Below, piece after piece: positions 1 to 8,796 of a DNA stretch of 64,000 nucleotides. This stretch comes from JAVBMJ01 sp031552535. GTDB taxonomy: Bacteria > Bacteroidota > Bacteroidia > Bacteroidales > Rikenellaceae. The notes beneath the pieces were generated by a model. It made no database searches, was not told where the DNA came from, and was given only the letters and a program-made list of their open reading frames with translations. The translations under genes and the position numbers were made by a program. The stretch covers positions 1-64,000 of the forward strand of contig JAVBMJ010000041.1 of the NCBI GenBank assembly GCA_031552535.1. The letters are read 5' to 3'. Within the stretch, counting starts at the first letter, position 1, and each line of letters begins with the position of its first letter.

Positions 1-136
1 AACGTACTTATCCTTTTGCATAACGGTCTGATTCTGACCGCAAAACTAATTTTAAATCCGTTGACTCGAAAAACTCTTGTAACAAATTGAACTTCAACTA
101 TTTCAAAGAACTTTTATGAATTTTTAGTGGACACTA
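1..136. repeat. Right end of an inverted-repeat element (IS or MITE), cut by window edge
   Basis: Bases 121-136 are a 16-base terminus identical to the right terminus of the element at 38721-38928. A second shared block, AAATCCGTT at 54-62, lies 59 bases before the terminus, exactly as at 38846-38854 in the other copy. The two ends are therefore homologous. The left end lies outside the window, so I cannot tell a full insertion sequence from a short non-autonomous copy. No transposase reading frame is visible in these 136 bases. Confidence 0.6.
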
Positions 137-161
137 ATGAATTCGCATTATTAAATACTTT

Positions 162-590
162 ATGAAAATAACAGAAATAACCTCGTTCACGAGCTGGGCT
201 TTCGAAGCGGTGAGGGTGCTTACCGGGCAGGTGGCGGCGGGTGCCGTCGTCAGCGAAGTCGGGTTCAGGGAGATTGTCGAAGATGAGTCGGTACACCTTT
301 TTTTCCTCGAAGACGACGGCCGGGTGGCGGGTATGCTCTCGGTAGCGACATACCCCACCCTTTCATCCGGACTTAAGGCCTGGATAGAGGATGTTGTGGT
401 CGACGAAGCATCCAGGGGCAAGGGTTACGGCAAGGCCCTTACGATGTATGCCATCGGTTTTGCCCGGGAAGCGGGTGTGGAGTCGCTGTCGCTGACCTCT
501 GCGCCATGGCGCGAGGCGGCCAATGGATTGTACCGCTCGCTGGGTTTCGTGCAGTACGAGACCAATGTCTACAGGATGAAATTTATATAA
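162..590 (+). CDS. GNAT family N-acetyltransferase
   Basis: A single-domain GNAT acetyltransferase of 142 residues, the usual length for one such domain. It should move an acetyl group from acetyl-CoA to an amine; the substrate cannot be told from sequence. The acetyl-CoA binding motif A is clear near residues 75-95 (IEDVVVDE followed by RGKGYGKAL, the R/Q-x-x-G-x-G signature). A motif-B-like end (GLYRSLGF) follows. No signal peptide or membrane segment is seen, so it is cytoplasmic. It starts 25 bases after the inverted-repeat terminus at 121-136, so its promoter may lie in or beside that element. It stands alone. Confidence 0.85.
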   Translation: MKITEITSFTSWAFEAVRVLTGQVAAGAVVSEVGFREIVEDESVHLFFLEDDGRVAGMLSVATYPTLSSGLKAWIEDVVVDEASRGKGYGKALTMYAIGFAREAGVESLSLTSAPWREAANGLYRSLGFVQYETNVYRMKFI

Positions 591-889
591 AATCCAACCC
601 GTTGTGCATTTAAGTGATATGAATCGTTGATTTTGCAACGGTCGCATCACCGGCTTTGCCACGCAAAGCTGTCGGCCCGCAGCCACCCGGCGCGGAGGGC
701 CGATAAAATCGCCTCCGGCTCATTATCCGCACCCCGTTGGCTGCGAAACGGTTCACAAACCACAGCAAATGACTAACACCCTGGGTGTTATACTCAACAG
801 GCCTTCGTGTTCTAAATGCACAACGGGCTAAAGTCCAATAAATTCTTATATGTAGAGCGTTCGGCATAAGAGATTCCAGTATCCGGAGG
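591..889. other. Intergenic stretch with a perfect short dyad
   Basis: No convincing gene is seen. The bases 774-790 form a perfect dyad (TAACACCC, one central T, GGGTGTTA), which could be an operator or a short hairpin before the pbpC promoter region. A minus-strand open frame over 610-867 has Arg/Gly/Ala-rich low-complexity content and no recognisable domain, so I do not call it a gene. Confidence 0.4.
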
Positions 890-3178
890 ATGACACTGAA
901 ATGTAAAATAAGAATAGCTGTAATGGCGGCGTTGGTGGCGTGGTACTGGTTCTCGCTGCCCCGTGAACTTTTCGACGAGCCGTGTTCGACGGTAGTTACC
1001 GACCGCGGTGGCGAGTTGTTGGGGGCGCGTATCTCGGATGACGGGCAGTGGCGTTTCCCGCAAACGGATTCGGTGTCGTATAAGTTCGAAAAGTGCCTCT
1101 TGCTCTTCGAAGACCGTTGGTTCCGCTACCATCCCGGAGTCAACCCCGTCTCTTTGGGCCGTGCCGCAGTGCAGAATCTCAGGGCCGGACATACTGTCAG
1201 CGGGGGCAGCACCATCTCGATGCAGGTTATACGCCTTTCGCGACGGGGCAAACGCCGCAACGTTTACGAAAAATGCATAGAGGCTATCCTCGCCACACGT
1301 CTCGAACTACGATATTCTAAGGACGAGATCCTTGCCATGTATGCATCGGCGGCGCCATATGGCGGGAATGTGGTGGGGATCGACGCTGCCTCGTGGCGAT
1401 ACTGGGGCCATTCGCCGCACTCCCTGTCGTGGGCCGAGGCCGCCACGCTGGCCATCCTTCCCAATTCGCCGTCGATGATTCATCCTTCGCGGGGACGTGA
1501 AAAACTGAAAACCAAACGCGACAGGCTGCTCAAAAGAGTGCTCGACGAGGGCACGATAGACTACGCCACATACAGCCAGGCTGTAGATGAGCCTATGCCC
1601 GGCGAACCGTTACCTTTGCCGCGAACGGCACCACACCTGGTGGATTATTTCCATAAGACACAGCGTGGCCGCCGCATCCGTTCCACGGTCGATGCTCCGT
1701 TGCAGCAACATCTTGAGATTCTGCTCGAAACCTGCAACGGCGAGTTCATTCGCCGCGGAATCAACAACCTTGCCGCCGTGGTGATCGACGTCCCCTCGGG
1801 CGAGGTAGTGGCGTATTGCGGCAACGTTGGATATGTCAGCGGGCACTCTTCGGGACAGGTCGACATAATACGCGCGCCGCGCAGTTCGGGCAGCATCCTC
1901 AAACCGTTGCTTTACTGCGCCATGATGCAAAACGGCGAAATACTGCCCCGTACGCTTATAGGCGACGTGCCGGTGAATTACGAAGGCTTTGCCCCGCAGA
2001 ATTTCAACCACACATTCGACGGGGCCGTAGCGGCGTCGGAGGCTGTGGCCCGTTCGCTGAACGTGCCGGCTGTCAATATGTTGCGCATGCACGGAGTCCC
2101 GCGGTTCCACGCTTTCCTGAGAAGCGCAGGGATCACCACGCTGTCTAAACCGGCGTCGCACTACGGGTTGTCGCTGATCCTGGGCGGGGCCGAAACCACG
2201 CTCTGGGACGTGTCGTCGGCCTACTGCAACATGGCACGCACATTGTCGGGCGAAGACTTTACACGACTGTCACTCATAACGGGGGAAAAACCTGTCCCGC
2301 CGAGCCGCAACCCGTTCGACCGCGGAGCCGTATGGCTGACCTTCGAAGCCATAAAAGAGGTCAACCGCCCCGAAGAGATCGATTGGCGCACGATACTGTC
2401 GATGCAACATGTGGCATGGAAAACGGGGACCAGCTACGGCTTGCGCGACGCCTGGGCCGTGGGTGCCACGCCGCGTTACGTTGTGGGGGTTTGGGCCGGG
2501 AATTCCGATGGAGAGGCAAGCCCGTCGCTCACCGGGGCGACCTCTGCGGGGCCGGTGATGTTCGACATATTTAACATACTGCCCTCTTCGCAGTGGTTCG
2601 CTCCGCCATACGACGACATGGCACAGGCGGAAGTGTGCAAACTTTCGGGACACCTCAGGGGACGTTTTTGTAATGAGTACGATTCCGTTATGGTATGCCA
2701 TCCCGGGATGCGTACCGCAGCCTGCCCCTACCACATAGGCGTTACTCTCTCTCCCGACGGCAAATACAGGGTTACGGAACAAAGCGCCGGCGATGAAGGC
2801 TTCGTAAGAAAGGGATGGTTCGTGCTTCCGCCACGCTGGGAATGGTATTATCGTCAACACCACCCCGGATATACACCGCTGCCTGCGTGGCGCGGCACAG
2901 GCGACGAACAGCAACGCCCCATGCAATTCATATACCCCCAGCATGGAGCCGTGCTGACGGTCCCACGGAGGATCGACGGCACAGTGGGTGGCGTGACCTT
3001 CAAGATAGCCCACCGTTCCCTGGACGCAGTAGTGTATTGGCACCTCGACGGCGAATACCTGGCCGCCACCTCCGATTTCCACGAAATCACAATTTCCCCG
3101 TCAGCCGGATCGCACACGCTTGCCGCGGTGGACGATTCAGGCAACACGATCTCCGTGACATTTTCGGTCAAACCCTGA
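890..3178 (+). CDS. pbpC: Penicillin-binding protein 1C (bifunctional glycosyltransferase/transpeptidase)
   Basis: A class A penicillin-binding protein of 762 residues that polymerises and cross-links peptidoglycan on the outer face of the inner membrane. A membrane anchor covers residues 8-24. The GT51 domain has its catalytic Glu near residue 74 (FEDRWF) and the GGSTISMQ segment. The transpeptidase domain has the SxxK nucleophile Ser335 (SILK), an SLN motif and KTGTS at about 511. The C-terminal BiPBP_C-type beta domain and the Cys-rich linker mark the 1C subtype. The ATG at 890 is preceded by GGAGG, a strong ribosome-binding site for this group. PbpC often sits beside an alpha-2-macroglobulin gene (yfhM); none is seen here. 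Confidence 0.95.
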   Translation: MTLKCKIRIAVMAALVAWYWFSLPRELFDEPCSTVVTDRGGELLGARISDDGQWRFPQTDSVSYKFEKCLLLFEDRWFRYHPGVNPVSLGRAAVQNLRAGHTVSGGSTISMQVIRLSRRGKRRNVYEKCIEAILATRLELRYSKDEILAMYASAAPYGGNVVGIDAASWRYWGHSPHSLSWAEAATLAILPNSPSMIHPSRGREKLKTKRDRLLKRVLDEGTIDYATYSQAVDEPMPGEPLPLPRTAPHLVDYFHKTQRGRRIRSTVDAPLQQHLEILLETCNGEFIRRGINNLAAVVIDVPSGEVVAYCGNVGYVSGHSSGQVDIIRAPRSSGSILKPLLYCAMMQNGEILPRTLIGDVPVNYEGFAPQNFNHTFDGAVAASEAVARSLNVPAVNMLRMHGVPRFHAFLRSAGITTLSKPASHYGLSLILGGAETTLWDVSSAYCNMARTLSGEDFTRLSLITGEKPVPPSRNPFDRGAVWLTFEAIKEVNRPEEIDWRTILSMQHVAWKTGTSYGLRDAWAVGATPRYVVGVWAGNSDGEASPSLTGATSAGPVMFDIFNILPSSQWFAPPYDDMAQAEVCKLSGHLRGRFCNEYDSVMVCHPGMRTAACPYHIGVTLSPDGKYRVTEQSAGDEGFVRKGWFVLPPRWEWYYRQHHPGYTPLPAWRGTGDEQQRPMQFIYPQHGAVLTVPRRIDGTVGGVTFKIAHRSLDAVVYWHLDGEYLAATSDFHEITISPSAGSHTLAAVDDSGNTISVTFSVKP

Positions 3179-3301
3179 AACAGTATGGGTGAACAGACAT
3201 TATTGGCAGGAATATGGTTTCAGTTTCCAGCCGCCCTCCAGAGTGTCTGGTATCGAATATTTAATTTTGGACATCGTAGAAAAAGAGTGTCTAAAAGTAT
3301 G

Positions 3302-3328
3302 ACATTTGTAAAACAAATGTTATATTTG
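3302..3328 (+). promoter_or_regulatory. Perfect dyad next to a -7-like box upstream of the ferredoxin oxidoreductase operon
   Basis: Bases 3302-3320 are a perfect dyad: ACATTTGT, spacer AAA, ACAAATGT. They abut TATATTTG (3321-3328), a match to the Bacteroidetes -7 consensus TAnnTTTG, about 40 bases ahead of the first start codon at 3370. No TTTG sits at the expected -33 spacing, which would suit a promoter needing an activator or controlled by a repressor on the dyad. The regulator is unknown. Confidence 0.45.
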
Positions 3329-3369
3329 TAGCAATAACGCGTATTCTTAATGAAAAATGTAATGCGATC

Positions 3370-3594
3370 ATGGCAAAAATCAAAGGAACTATAATCGTCG
3401 ACACCGGACGCTGCAAGGGATGCGCGGTTTGTGCCGTAGCATGCCCGTTCGGAGTACTGGAATTGGCGCCGCAGGTCAACGCCATGGGCTACCACTATTC
3501 CCACATGGCCAAACCCGACGCATGTACGGGTTGCGCGAGTTGCGCCATGGTTTGCCCCGACAGTTGTATTACAGTTTACAGACAAAAGGCTTGA
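3370..3594 (+). CDS. 4Fe-4S ferredoxin subunit of 2-oxoacid:ferredoxin oxidoreductase (delta)
   Basis: A 74-residue dicluster ferredoxin with two full 4Fe-4S motifs: Cys15, 18, 21, 25 and Cys52, 55, 58, 62. It is the delta (KorD/VorD) subunit that carries electrons from the thiamine-dependent catalytic subunits to the soluble ferredoxin pool. It is the first gene of a four-gene operon. The alpha subunit starts 4 bases after its stop codon. Split four-subunit enzymes of this order are common in anaerobic Bacteroidetes and act on 2-oxoglutarate or branched-chain 2-oxoacids; the substrate is not settled by sequence. Confidence 0.92.
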   Translation: MAKIKGTIIVDTGRCKGCAVCAVACPFGVLELAPQVNAMGYHYSHMAKPDACTGCASCAMVCPDSCITVYRQKA

Positions 3595-3598
3595 GGCT

Positions 3599-4693
3599 AT
3601 GAAAGAGGTTAAATTGATGAAAGGCAACGAAGTTATTGCCCATGCGGCAGTCCGTGCCGGATGCGACGGCTATTTCGGCTACCCGATCACTCCGCAGTCG
3701 GAGATCATGGAGACGCTGATGGAGTTGCGCCCATGGGAAACCACAGGGATGGTGGTACTGCAGGCCGAGAGCGAGATAGCATCTATAAATATGGTCTATG
3801 GTGGCGCTGCGAGCGGCAAAAAAGTGATGACCTCGTCGTCGAGCCCCGGTATAAGCCTGATGAGCGAAGGGCTGAGTTACCTCGCCGGTGCAGAGTTGCC
3901 TTGCGTGATTGTCAATGTAGCACGCGGAGGCCCGGGGCTGGGCACTATACAGCCTGCGCAGAGCGACTATTTCCAGGCCACCAAAGCGGCGGGGCACGGC
4001 GACTTCCACCTCATTGTGCTCGCACCTAATTCAGTGCAGGAGATGTATGATTTTGTGGGACTGGGATTCGATCTGGCATTCAAATACTTAAACCCCGTCA
4101 TGATCCTTTCGGACGGTGTGATAGGACAGATGATGGAGAAGGTGGTGTTTTCGCCGCAGAAAGAACGCAGCAGCGAAGAATATATAAAAGAGAACTACGG
4201 ATCGTGGGCGGCCACAGGCCATAGTGCCGGCCGCAAGCGTAATGTAGTTACATCGCTCGACCTGGATTCGCACCTTCAGGAAAAATTCAACCACAAGTTG
4301 CAGGAGAAATACCGTGCATTGGCTGAAAACGAGGTCCGCTCCCAACAAATCATGTGTGACGACGCGGAATACGTACTGGTCGCTTACGGTTCATCGGCCC
4401 GTATTTGTTCCCGCGTGGTGGAGATGGCCCGCGAGGAGGGGCTGAAAGTGGGCCTTTTGCGTCCTGTTACTCTATTCCCCTATCCGAAGAAGGAATTGAA
4501 GTCTCTGGCTGACCGTGGAGTCAAGGGATTCCTGGCGGTGGAGATGAGTTCGGGACAGATGGTCGAGGATGTACGCCTGAGCGTGGGTTGCGGCCCGCTG
4601 GTCGAACATTTCGGCCGTTACGGAGGCGTGGTGCACTCGCCCGAAGAGGTATTCGAGGCGCTGAAAGAGAAGATAATCGCTAAAACGAAATAG
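3599..4693 (+). CDS. vorB: 2-oxoacid:ferredoxin oxidoreductase alpha subunit (VorB/KorA type)
   Basis: Alpha subunit of 364 residues, of the type usually annotated as 3-methyl-2-oxobutanoate dehydrogenase subunit VorB or 2-oxoglutarate:ferredoxin oxidoreductase KorA. The complex oxidatively decarboxylates a 2-oxoacid to acyl-CoA and CO2 and reduces ferredoxin; run in reverse it can fix CO2. The GYPITPQSE motif at residues 27-35 is the pyrimidine-binding signature. The C-terminal half (about 255-350) is the transketolase-C-like domain II. It sits between the ferredoxin and beta genes with gaps of 4 and 2 bases, so the operon is tightly coupled. Confidence 0.92.
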   Translation: MKEVKLMKGNEVIAHAAVRAGCDGYFGYPITPQSEIMETLMELRPWETTGMVVLQAESEIASINMVYGGAASGKKVMTSSSSPGISLMSEGLSYLAGAELPCVIVNVARGGPGLGTIQPAQSDYFQATKAAGHGDFHLIVLAPNSVQEMYDFVGLGFDLAFKYLNPVMILSDGVIGQMMEKVVFSPQKERSSEEYIKENYGSWAATGHSAGRKRNVVTSLDLDSHLQEKFNHKLQEKYRALAENEVRSQQIMCDDAEYVLVAYGSSARICSRVVEMAREEGLKVGLLRPVTLFPYPKKELKSLADRGVKGFLAVEMSSGQMVEDVRLSVGCGPLVEHFGRYGGVVHSPEEVFEALKEKIIAKTK

Positions 4694-4695
4694 AT

Positions 4696-5457
4696 ATGGC
4701 TCCGGAAGTGGAAATAAACGAACAGAACCTGGTCTACCGCAAGCCGGCCCTGCTGACCGATAATGTGATGCACTATTGCCCCGGCTGCAGTCACGGGACA
4801 ATACACAAGCTGATCGCTGAAGTGATAGCCGACATGGGTATGGAGGAGAACACCGTGGGCATATCACCTGTGGGGTGTTCGGTTTTGGCTTACAATTACA
4901 TCGACATCGACTGGGTCCAGGCGGCGCACGGGCGCGCGGCGGCTGTGGCTACGGGGATAAAGCGCCTTCATCCTTCGAAGATGGTCTTTACTTATCAGGG
5001 CGACGGCGACCTGGCTGCGATAGGCACCGGCGAGACGATACACGCCTGCAACCGCGGAGAGAACATAGTGTTGATATATGTCAACAACGCCATCTACGGC
5101 ATGACGGGGGGGCAAATGGCCCCGACCACGCTGCTGGGCATGAAGACGGCCACTTCTCCCGACGGGCGCACCCCCGAGTTGCACGGTTACCCGTTCGTGA
5201 TAGGTGACATGCTGGCGCATCTGCCTGGAGTGTGTTATGTGACGCGCCAGAGTGTGCAGAATGCGGCGGCGGTGCGCAAAGCGAAGAAAGCCATTCGCAA
5301 AGCCTTCGATAACGCTATGGCCGGAAAAGGCTTGTCGTTCGTTGAGGTGGTAGCCACCTGCAACAGCGGATGGAAACTCTCGCCCACCGAAGCGAACAAG
5401 TGGATGGAGGAAAATATGTTCCCGGCTTATCCGCTGGGAGATGTCAAGGATATCTAA
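4696..5457 (+). CDS. 2-oxoacid:ferredoxin oxidoreductase beta subunit, thiamine diphosphate-binding
   Basis: Beta subunit of 253 residues that binds thiamine diphosphate. The ThDP motif is clear: GDGD at 102-105 and the closing NN at 130-131, about 26 residues on. CPGCSHG at 28-34 is the conserved N-terminal segment of this subunit. The protein lacks the extra cluster-binding tail of pyruvate:ferredoxin oxidoreductases, which fits the 2-oxoglutarate or branched-chain branch of the family. It starts 2 bases after the alpha stop codon. Confidence 0.92.
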   Translation: MAPEVEINEQNLVYRKPALLTDNVMHYCPGCSHGTIHKLIAEVIADMGMEENTVGISPVGCSVLAYNYIDIDWVQAAHGRAAAVATGIKRLHPSKMVFTYQGDGDLAAIGTGETIHACNRGENIVLIYVNNAIYGMTGGQMAPTTLLGMKTATSPDGRTPELHGYPFVIGDMLAHLPGVCYVTRQSVQNAAAVRKAKKAIRKAFDNAMAGKGLSFVEVVATCNSGWKLSPTEANKWMEENMFPAYPLGDVKDI

Positions 5458-5470
5458 AACGCCGGAAGAC

Positions 5471-6016
5471 ATGAAAGAAGAGATTATTATAGCAGGTTTC
5501 GGGGGACAGGGAGTCCTCTCGATGGGAAAAATACTTGCCTATTCCGGCGTTATGCAGGATTACGAGGTATCGTGGATGCCATCATACGGTCCTGAGATGC
5601 GTGGCGGCACGGCCAATGTGGCGGTGATTATCAGCGACAGGCAGATAAGTTCGCCCATAGTACGCAGTTACGACACTGCCATAATACTCAACCAGCAGAG
5701 TATGGACAAGTTTGAGGAGCAGGTCCGGCCTGGCGGGGTATTGATCTACGACACCAATGGCATAGTGCGCCATCCTCAGCGTACCGATATTTCGGTCTAC
5801 ACTATCGATGCCACCGAAGAAGCCACGCGCCGCGGCAACGCTCGCATGTTCAACACAATGATCCTTGGGGGGTATCTGAAAGTACGTCCGGTGGTGACGC
5901 TCGACAATGTTTACAGGGGGCTCGAAAAATCGCTTCCCGAGCGTCTTCACAAACTCCTGCCCGCCAATGAGGAGGCTATACGCACGGGGATGGAGTTGAT
6001 AAAAAAGGTGAGGTAA
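5471..6016 (+). CDS. 2-oxoacid:ferredoxin oxidoreductase gamma subunit
   Basis: Gamma subunit of 181 residues, the domain III of the oxidoreductase. The family opening, IIIAGFGGQGVLSMGKILA, is plain at residues 4-22, and the PSYGPEMRGGTANV segment follows. An upstream in-frame ATG at 5441 would overlap the beta gene and add ten residues not expected in the family. I prefer the ATG at 5471, which follows a GGAAG purine stretch and puts the Gly-rich strand at the usual place. It is the last gene of the four-gene operon. Confidence 0.9.
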   Translation: MKEEIIIAGFGGQGVLSMGKILAYSGVMQDYEVSWMPSYGPEMRGGTANVAVIISDRQISSPIVRSYDTAIILNQQSMDKFEEQVRPGGVLIYDTNGIVRHPQRTDISVYTIDATEEATRRGNARMFNTMILGGYLKVRPVVTLDNVYRGLEKSLPERLHKLLPANEEAIRTGMELIKKVR

Positions 6017-6065
6017 CCCCGTGTGGCCGTGTAGACGGGGTGGCTTGGTGCACAGTCGAACGCCT

Positions 6066-6431
6066 ATGAATATCGAAGAGTTCAGGGAATACTGCCTGTC
6101 ACTGCCGGGAAGCCGGGAAGCGACGCCTTTTGTGCGCTTTTCACGCGCCGGGCAATCGGTGTTGGTGTTTTATATGGGTGATAAAATGTTCTGTTATTTC
6201 GACATGGATCTCTTCGAGGCATGTACCGTTAAATGCGACCCCGGCCGCATCGAAGAGCTCAGGGAGTGCTACGGGGCCATAGGCGATCCGTACAACGGAA
6301 ATCCGAGATACTGGATCAGTGTCCGGTTCAACGACGATGTGCCCGATGACCAGGTCAAAGCGCTGGTAAAGAATTCATATGACCTGGTTGCAAAAGGTTT
6401 GTCCAAAAAATCCCGTTCGGATATTATATAA
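6066..6431 (+). CDS. MmcQ/YjbR family protein
   Basis: A 121-residue protein of the MmcQ/YjbR family, a small fold often labelled DNA-binding without firm biochemical proof. The N-terminal MNIEEFREYCLSLPG and the mid-protein CDP-like segment (KCDPGRIEELRE) are typical, as is the end (LVKNSYDLVAKGLSKK). An open frame extends back to 6021, but those 15 residues (MWPCRRGG...) do not resemble the family, so the ATG at 6066 is chosen. It follows the oxidoreductase operon by 49 bases and may be read with it. Confidence 0.8.
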   Translation: MNIEEFREYCLSLPGSREATPFVRFSRAGQSVLVFYMGDKMFCYFDMDLFEACTVKCDPGRIEELRECYGAIGDPYNGNPRYWISVRFNDDVPDDQVKALVKNSYDLVAKGLSKKSRSDII

Positions 6432-6475
6432 AATTCACGGGGAAGCATTCTTAAATGCTTCCCCGTGAATTTTTA
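6431..6475. terminator. Strong bidirectional terminator between yjbR and fabG
   Basis: Two perfect 19-base arms (6431-6449 and 6454-6472) enclose a 4-base CTTA loop. The A-run on one side and the T-run on the other (6470-6474) let it end transcription from both directions. It lies between converging genes, as expected. Confidence 0.9.
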
Positions 6476-6492
6476 CAGGCAGGGAGGTATGA

Positions 6493-7239
6493 TCAGGTAT
6501 TCATCGCGCCGCAGACGTTGATAACCTGTCCGCTGACATACGACGAAAGGTCGCTGGCAAGGAACACTGCCGTGTTGGCCACATCTTCCGGGGTACCTCC
6601 ACGACGCAGGGGTATCTTTTTAGCCCAGTCATCACGCACTTCCTGCGGCAATTGCGCCGTCATTTCGGTGATGATGAAGCCCGGAGCTATGGCATTGCAA
6701 CGTATATTACGCGAACCCAACTCCTGGGCTATGCTCTTCGTGAACCCGATCATGCCGGCCTTGGATGCCGAATAGTTGCTCTGCCCGGCATTGCCCGAAA
6801 CACCAACTACGGAGCTCATGTTGATGATCGTACCGTATTTCTGCTTCAGCATATAGGGCTGAACCGCTTTCGTGAGGTTGAACGCCGATTTGAGGTTGAT
6901 ATTGATGACCATATCCCACTGGGCTTCACTCATGCGCATCAGAAGGCTGTCACGCGTGATTCCGGCGTTGTTGACCAGGATATCGATACGGCCGAAATCC
7001 TTTGCGATCTGGTCGACAGTGGTCATGACATCGTCGAAGATGCTGGCGTTCGAAGCGTAGCCTTTTGCCTTTACACCGTAGGAAGCTATCTCCTTTTCGG
7101 TGTTAAGAAAATTTTCATCGGCGTTGAGGTCGGTAAATGCCACTGCCGCCCCCTCTTGTGCAAAACGGATGGCAATGGCTTTGCCTATACCGCGGGCAGC
7201 TCCGGTGACGAGCGCCACTTTTCCTTCGAGTAATTTCAT
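6493..7239 (-). CDS. fabG: 3-oxoacyl-[acyl-carrier-protein] reductase
   Basis: A 248-residue short-chain dehydrogenase/reductase that reduces 3-oxoacyl-ACP with NADPH in fatty acid elongation. The cofactor motif TGAARGIG is at residues 12-19 and the NNAG motif follows near 90. The catalytic Ser lies in MSSVVG, and Tyr-x-x-x-Lys in YSASK near residues 155-159. The C-terminal YVSGQVINVCGAMNT is the FabG-type ending, though the usual final DGGM is CGAM here. The gene stands alone between a strong terminator and a divergent promoter region shared with glyA. Confidence 0.92.
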   Translation of the reverse strand: MKLLEGKVALVTGAARGIGKAIAIRFAQEGAAVAFTDLNADENFLNTEKEIASYGVKAKGYASNASIFDDVMTTVDQIAKDFGRIDILVNNAGITRDSLLMRMSEAQWDMVININLKSAFNLTKAVQPYMLKQKYGTIINMSSVVGVSGNAGQSNYSASKAGMIGFTKSIAQELGSRNIRCNAIAPGFIITEMTAQLPQEVRDDWAKKIPLRRGGTPEDVANTAVFLASDLSSYVSGQVINVCGAMNT

Positions 7240-7270
7240 ACTATTGGAATTTATTGATTTTACGTAACGA

Positions 7271-7302
7271 CAAAGGTAGGATTTTTTTTAAGATCTGAAA
7301 AA
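7271..7302 (-). promoter_or_regulatory. Probable fabG promoter
   Basis: On the minus strand TACCTTTG (7278 down to 7271) matches the Bacteroidetes -7 consensus TAnnTTTG in full. A weak -33 (TTTT) lies 20 bases upstream at 7302-7299. The start codon at 7239 is about 30 bases downstream. Confidence 0.6.
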
Positions 7303-7375
7303 GACGTTTATTCGGGTAAAATTTGTACTTTTACGGTTCCGTTGAGTGAAGCAAAATATAAATTATTATAAAGCC

Positions 7376-8656
7376 ATGACTAAGGATACCAAAATTTTCG
7401 ACCTTATCCATCAGGAACAACAACGCCAACTCCATGGACTGGAACTGATCGCTTCGGAGAACTTCGTAAGCCCTCAGGTGATGGAAGCCATGGGATCGGT
7501 GCTGACCAACAAATATGCCGAAGGCTATCCGGGTGCCAGGTATTACGGTGGTTGCCAGGTGGTGGATAAAGTAGAGCAACTGGCCATCGACCGCCTGTGC
7601 GAATTGTACGATGCGCAGTACGCCAACGTGCAGCCCCACTCGGGAGCGCAGGCCAACATGGCGGTGTTTATGGCCGTGATGAAGCCAGGCGACACGTTCC
7701 TCGGACTCGATCTTTCACACGGTGGGCACCTTTCGCATGGGTCGCCGGTAAACGCATCGGGAATATTATATAAGGCCGTAGCCTATAAGGTCGACGAATC
7801 TACGGGCATGGTGGATTACGACGAGATGGAGCGTCTGGCAGAAGAGCATAAACCCAAACTGATCGTAGGCGGGGCATCGGCCTACAGCCGCGAGTGGAAT
7901 TACAAAAGGATGCGGGCTATAGCCGACAAGGTGGGAGCCCTGTTGTTGATCGATATGGCCCACACGGCCGGTCTGGTCGCGGCACGGCTGCTGGACAACC
8001 CTGTCAAGTATGCACATATAGTCACCTCTACCACCCATAAGACCCTCAGGGGACCGCGCGGAGGAGTGATCATCATGGGTAAAGATTTCGACAATCCGTG
8101 GGGTCTGACCACGCCTAAGGGTGAGGTTAAGAAGATGTCGGCGATCCTTAATTCGGCTGTTTTTCCCGGCATACAGGGTGGTCCACTGGAGCATGTGATC
8201 GCTGCCAAGGCGGTCGCGTTCGGCGAGGCGCTCGAACCTTCTTACAAGGAGTATCAGCGCCAGGTTCAGAAGAATGCCGAGGCAATGGCTTCCGCTTTTG
8301 TAAAGCGCGGCTACACGATAGTTTCGGGCGGCACCGACAACCACCTTATGTTGATCGACCTGCGCGGTAAATTCCCGGAACTTACGGGTAAGAAAGCCGA
8401 GGCAGTGTTGGTGCAGGCCGATATTACGACCAATAAAAATATGGTGCCTTTCGATACGCGGTCGCCATTCCAGACCTCCGGGATACGTGTAGGGACTCCG
8501 GCTATCACCACCCGCGGCCTGAAAGAAGAGCATATGGATACGATAGTGGAGATGATCGACCGCGTGTTGTCGCATCCCGACGATACGCAGGTCATAGAGG
8601 CTGTTGCAGTCGAGGTCAGGGCTATGATGAGCGGCTATCCGCTGTTCGCGTGGTAA
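7376..8656 (+). CDS. glyA: Serine hydroxymethyltransferase
   Basis: A PLP enzyme of 426 residues that interconverts serine and glycine with tetrahydrofolate and supplies one-carbon units. The N-terminal HGLELIASENFVS block and the PLP-lysine motif (TSTTHKTLRGPRGG) are intact. The GGTDNHLML and SGIRVGTPAITTRG blocks near the C-terminus are also present. An in-frame GTG upstream at 7346 adds ten residues not seen in the family; the ATG at 7376 gives the normal N-terminus. A terminator at 8691-8729 follows the gene. Confidence 0.96.
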   Translation: MTKDTKIFDLIHQEQQRQLHGLELIASENFVSPQVMEAMGSVLTNKYAEGYPGARYYGGCQVVDKVEQLAIDRLCELYDAQYANVQPHSGAQANMAVFMAVMKPGDTFLGLDLSHGGHLSHGSPVNASGILYKAVAYKVDESTGMVDYDEMERLAEEHKPKLIVGGASAYSREWNYKRMRAIADKVGALLLIDMAHTAGLVAARLLDNPVKYAHIVTSTTHKTLRGPRGGVIIMGKDFDNPWGLTTPKGEVKKMSAILNSAVFPGIQGGPLEHVIAAKAVAFGEALEPSYKEYQRQVQKNAEAMASAFVKRGYTIVSGGTDNHLMLIDLRGKFPELTGKKAEAVLVQADITTNKNMVPFDTRSPFQTSGIRVGTPAITTRGLKEEHMDTIVEMIDRVLSHPDDTQVIEAVAVEVRAMMSGYPLFAW

Positions 8657-8690
8657 GCAGGCCGGGCACTATAAATCCGTTGAAAGTCAT

Positions 8691-8729
8691 ATGGGCAAAA
8701 CAGCACAACTGTTCTGCCCATTATTTTTT
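8691..8729 (+). terminator. Terminator after glyA
   Basis: A 13-base stem with one mismatch (ATGGGCAAAACAG against CTGTTCTGCCCAT, 8691-8720 region) and a 5-base loop is followed by TATTTTTTG. This is a standard intrinsic terminator on the plus strand. Confidence 0.8.
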
Positions 8730-8796
8730 GCGTGATTCCCTGCAAAGACAGATAAAATACTTATCTTTAGCATCGAAATGTAAAACGATTTGGAAT

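Noticed and set aside
610..867. Minus-strand frame of 85 codons between the GNAT gene and pbpC
   Set aside because: Low-complexity Arg/Gly/Ala content, no domain, and it crosses a dyad at 774-790; it reads as a chance frame in GC-rich spacer.
2270..3082. Long minus-strand frame inside pbpC (270 codons)
   Set aside because: It lies fully antisense to a gene with all expected motifs, and its translation is rich in unlikely His/Arg/Gly runs.
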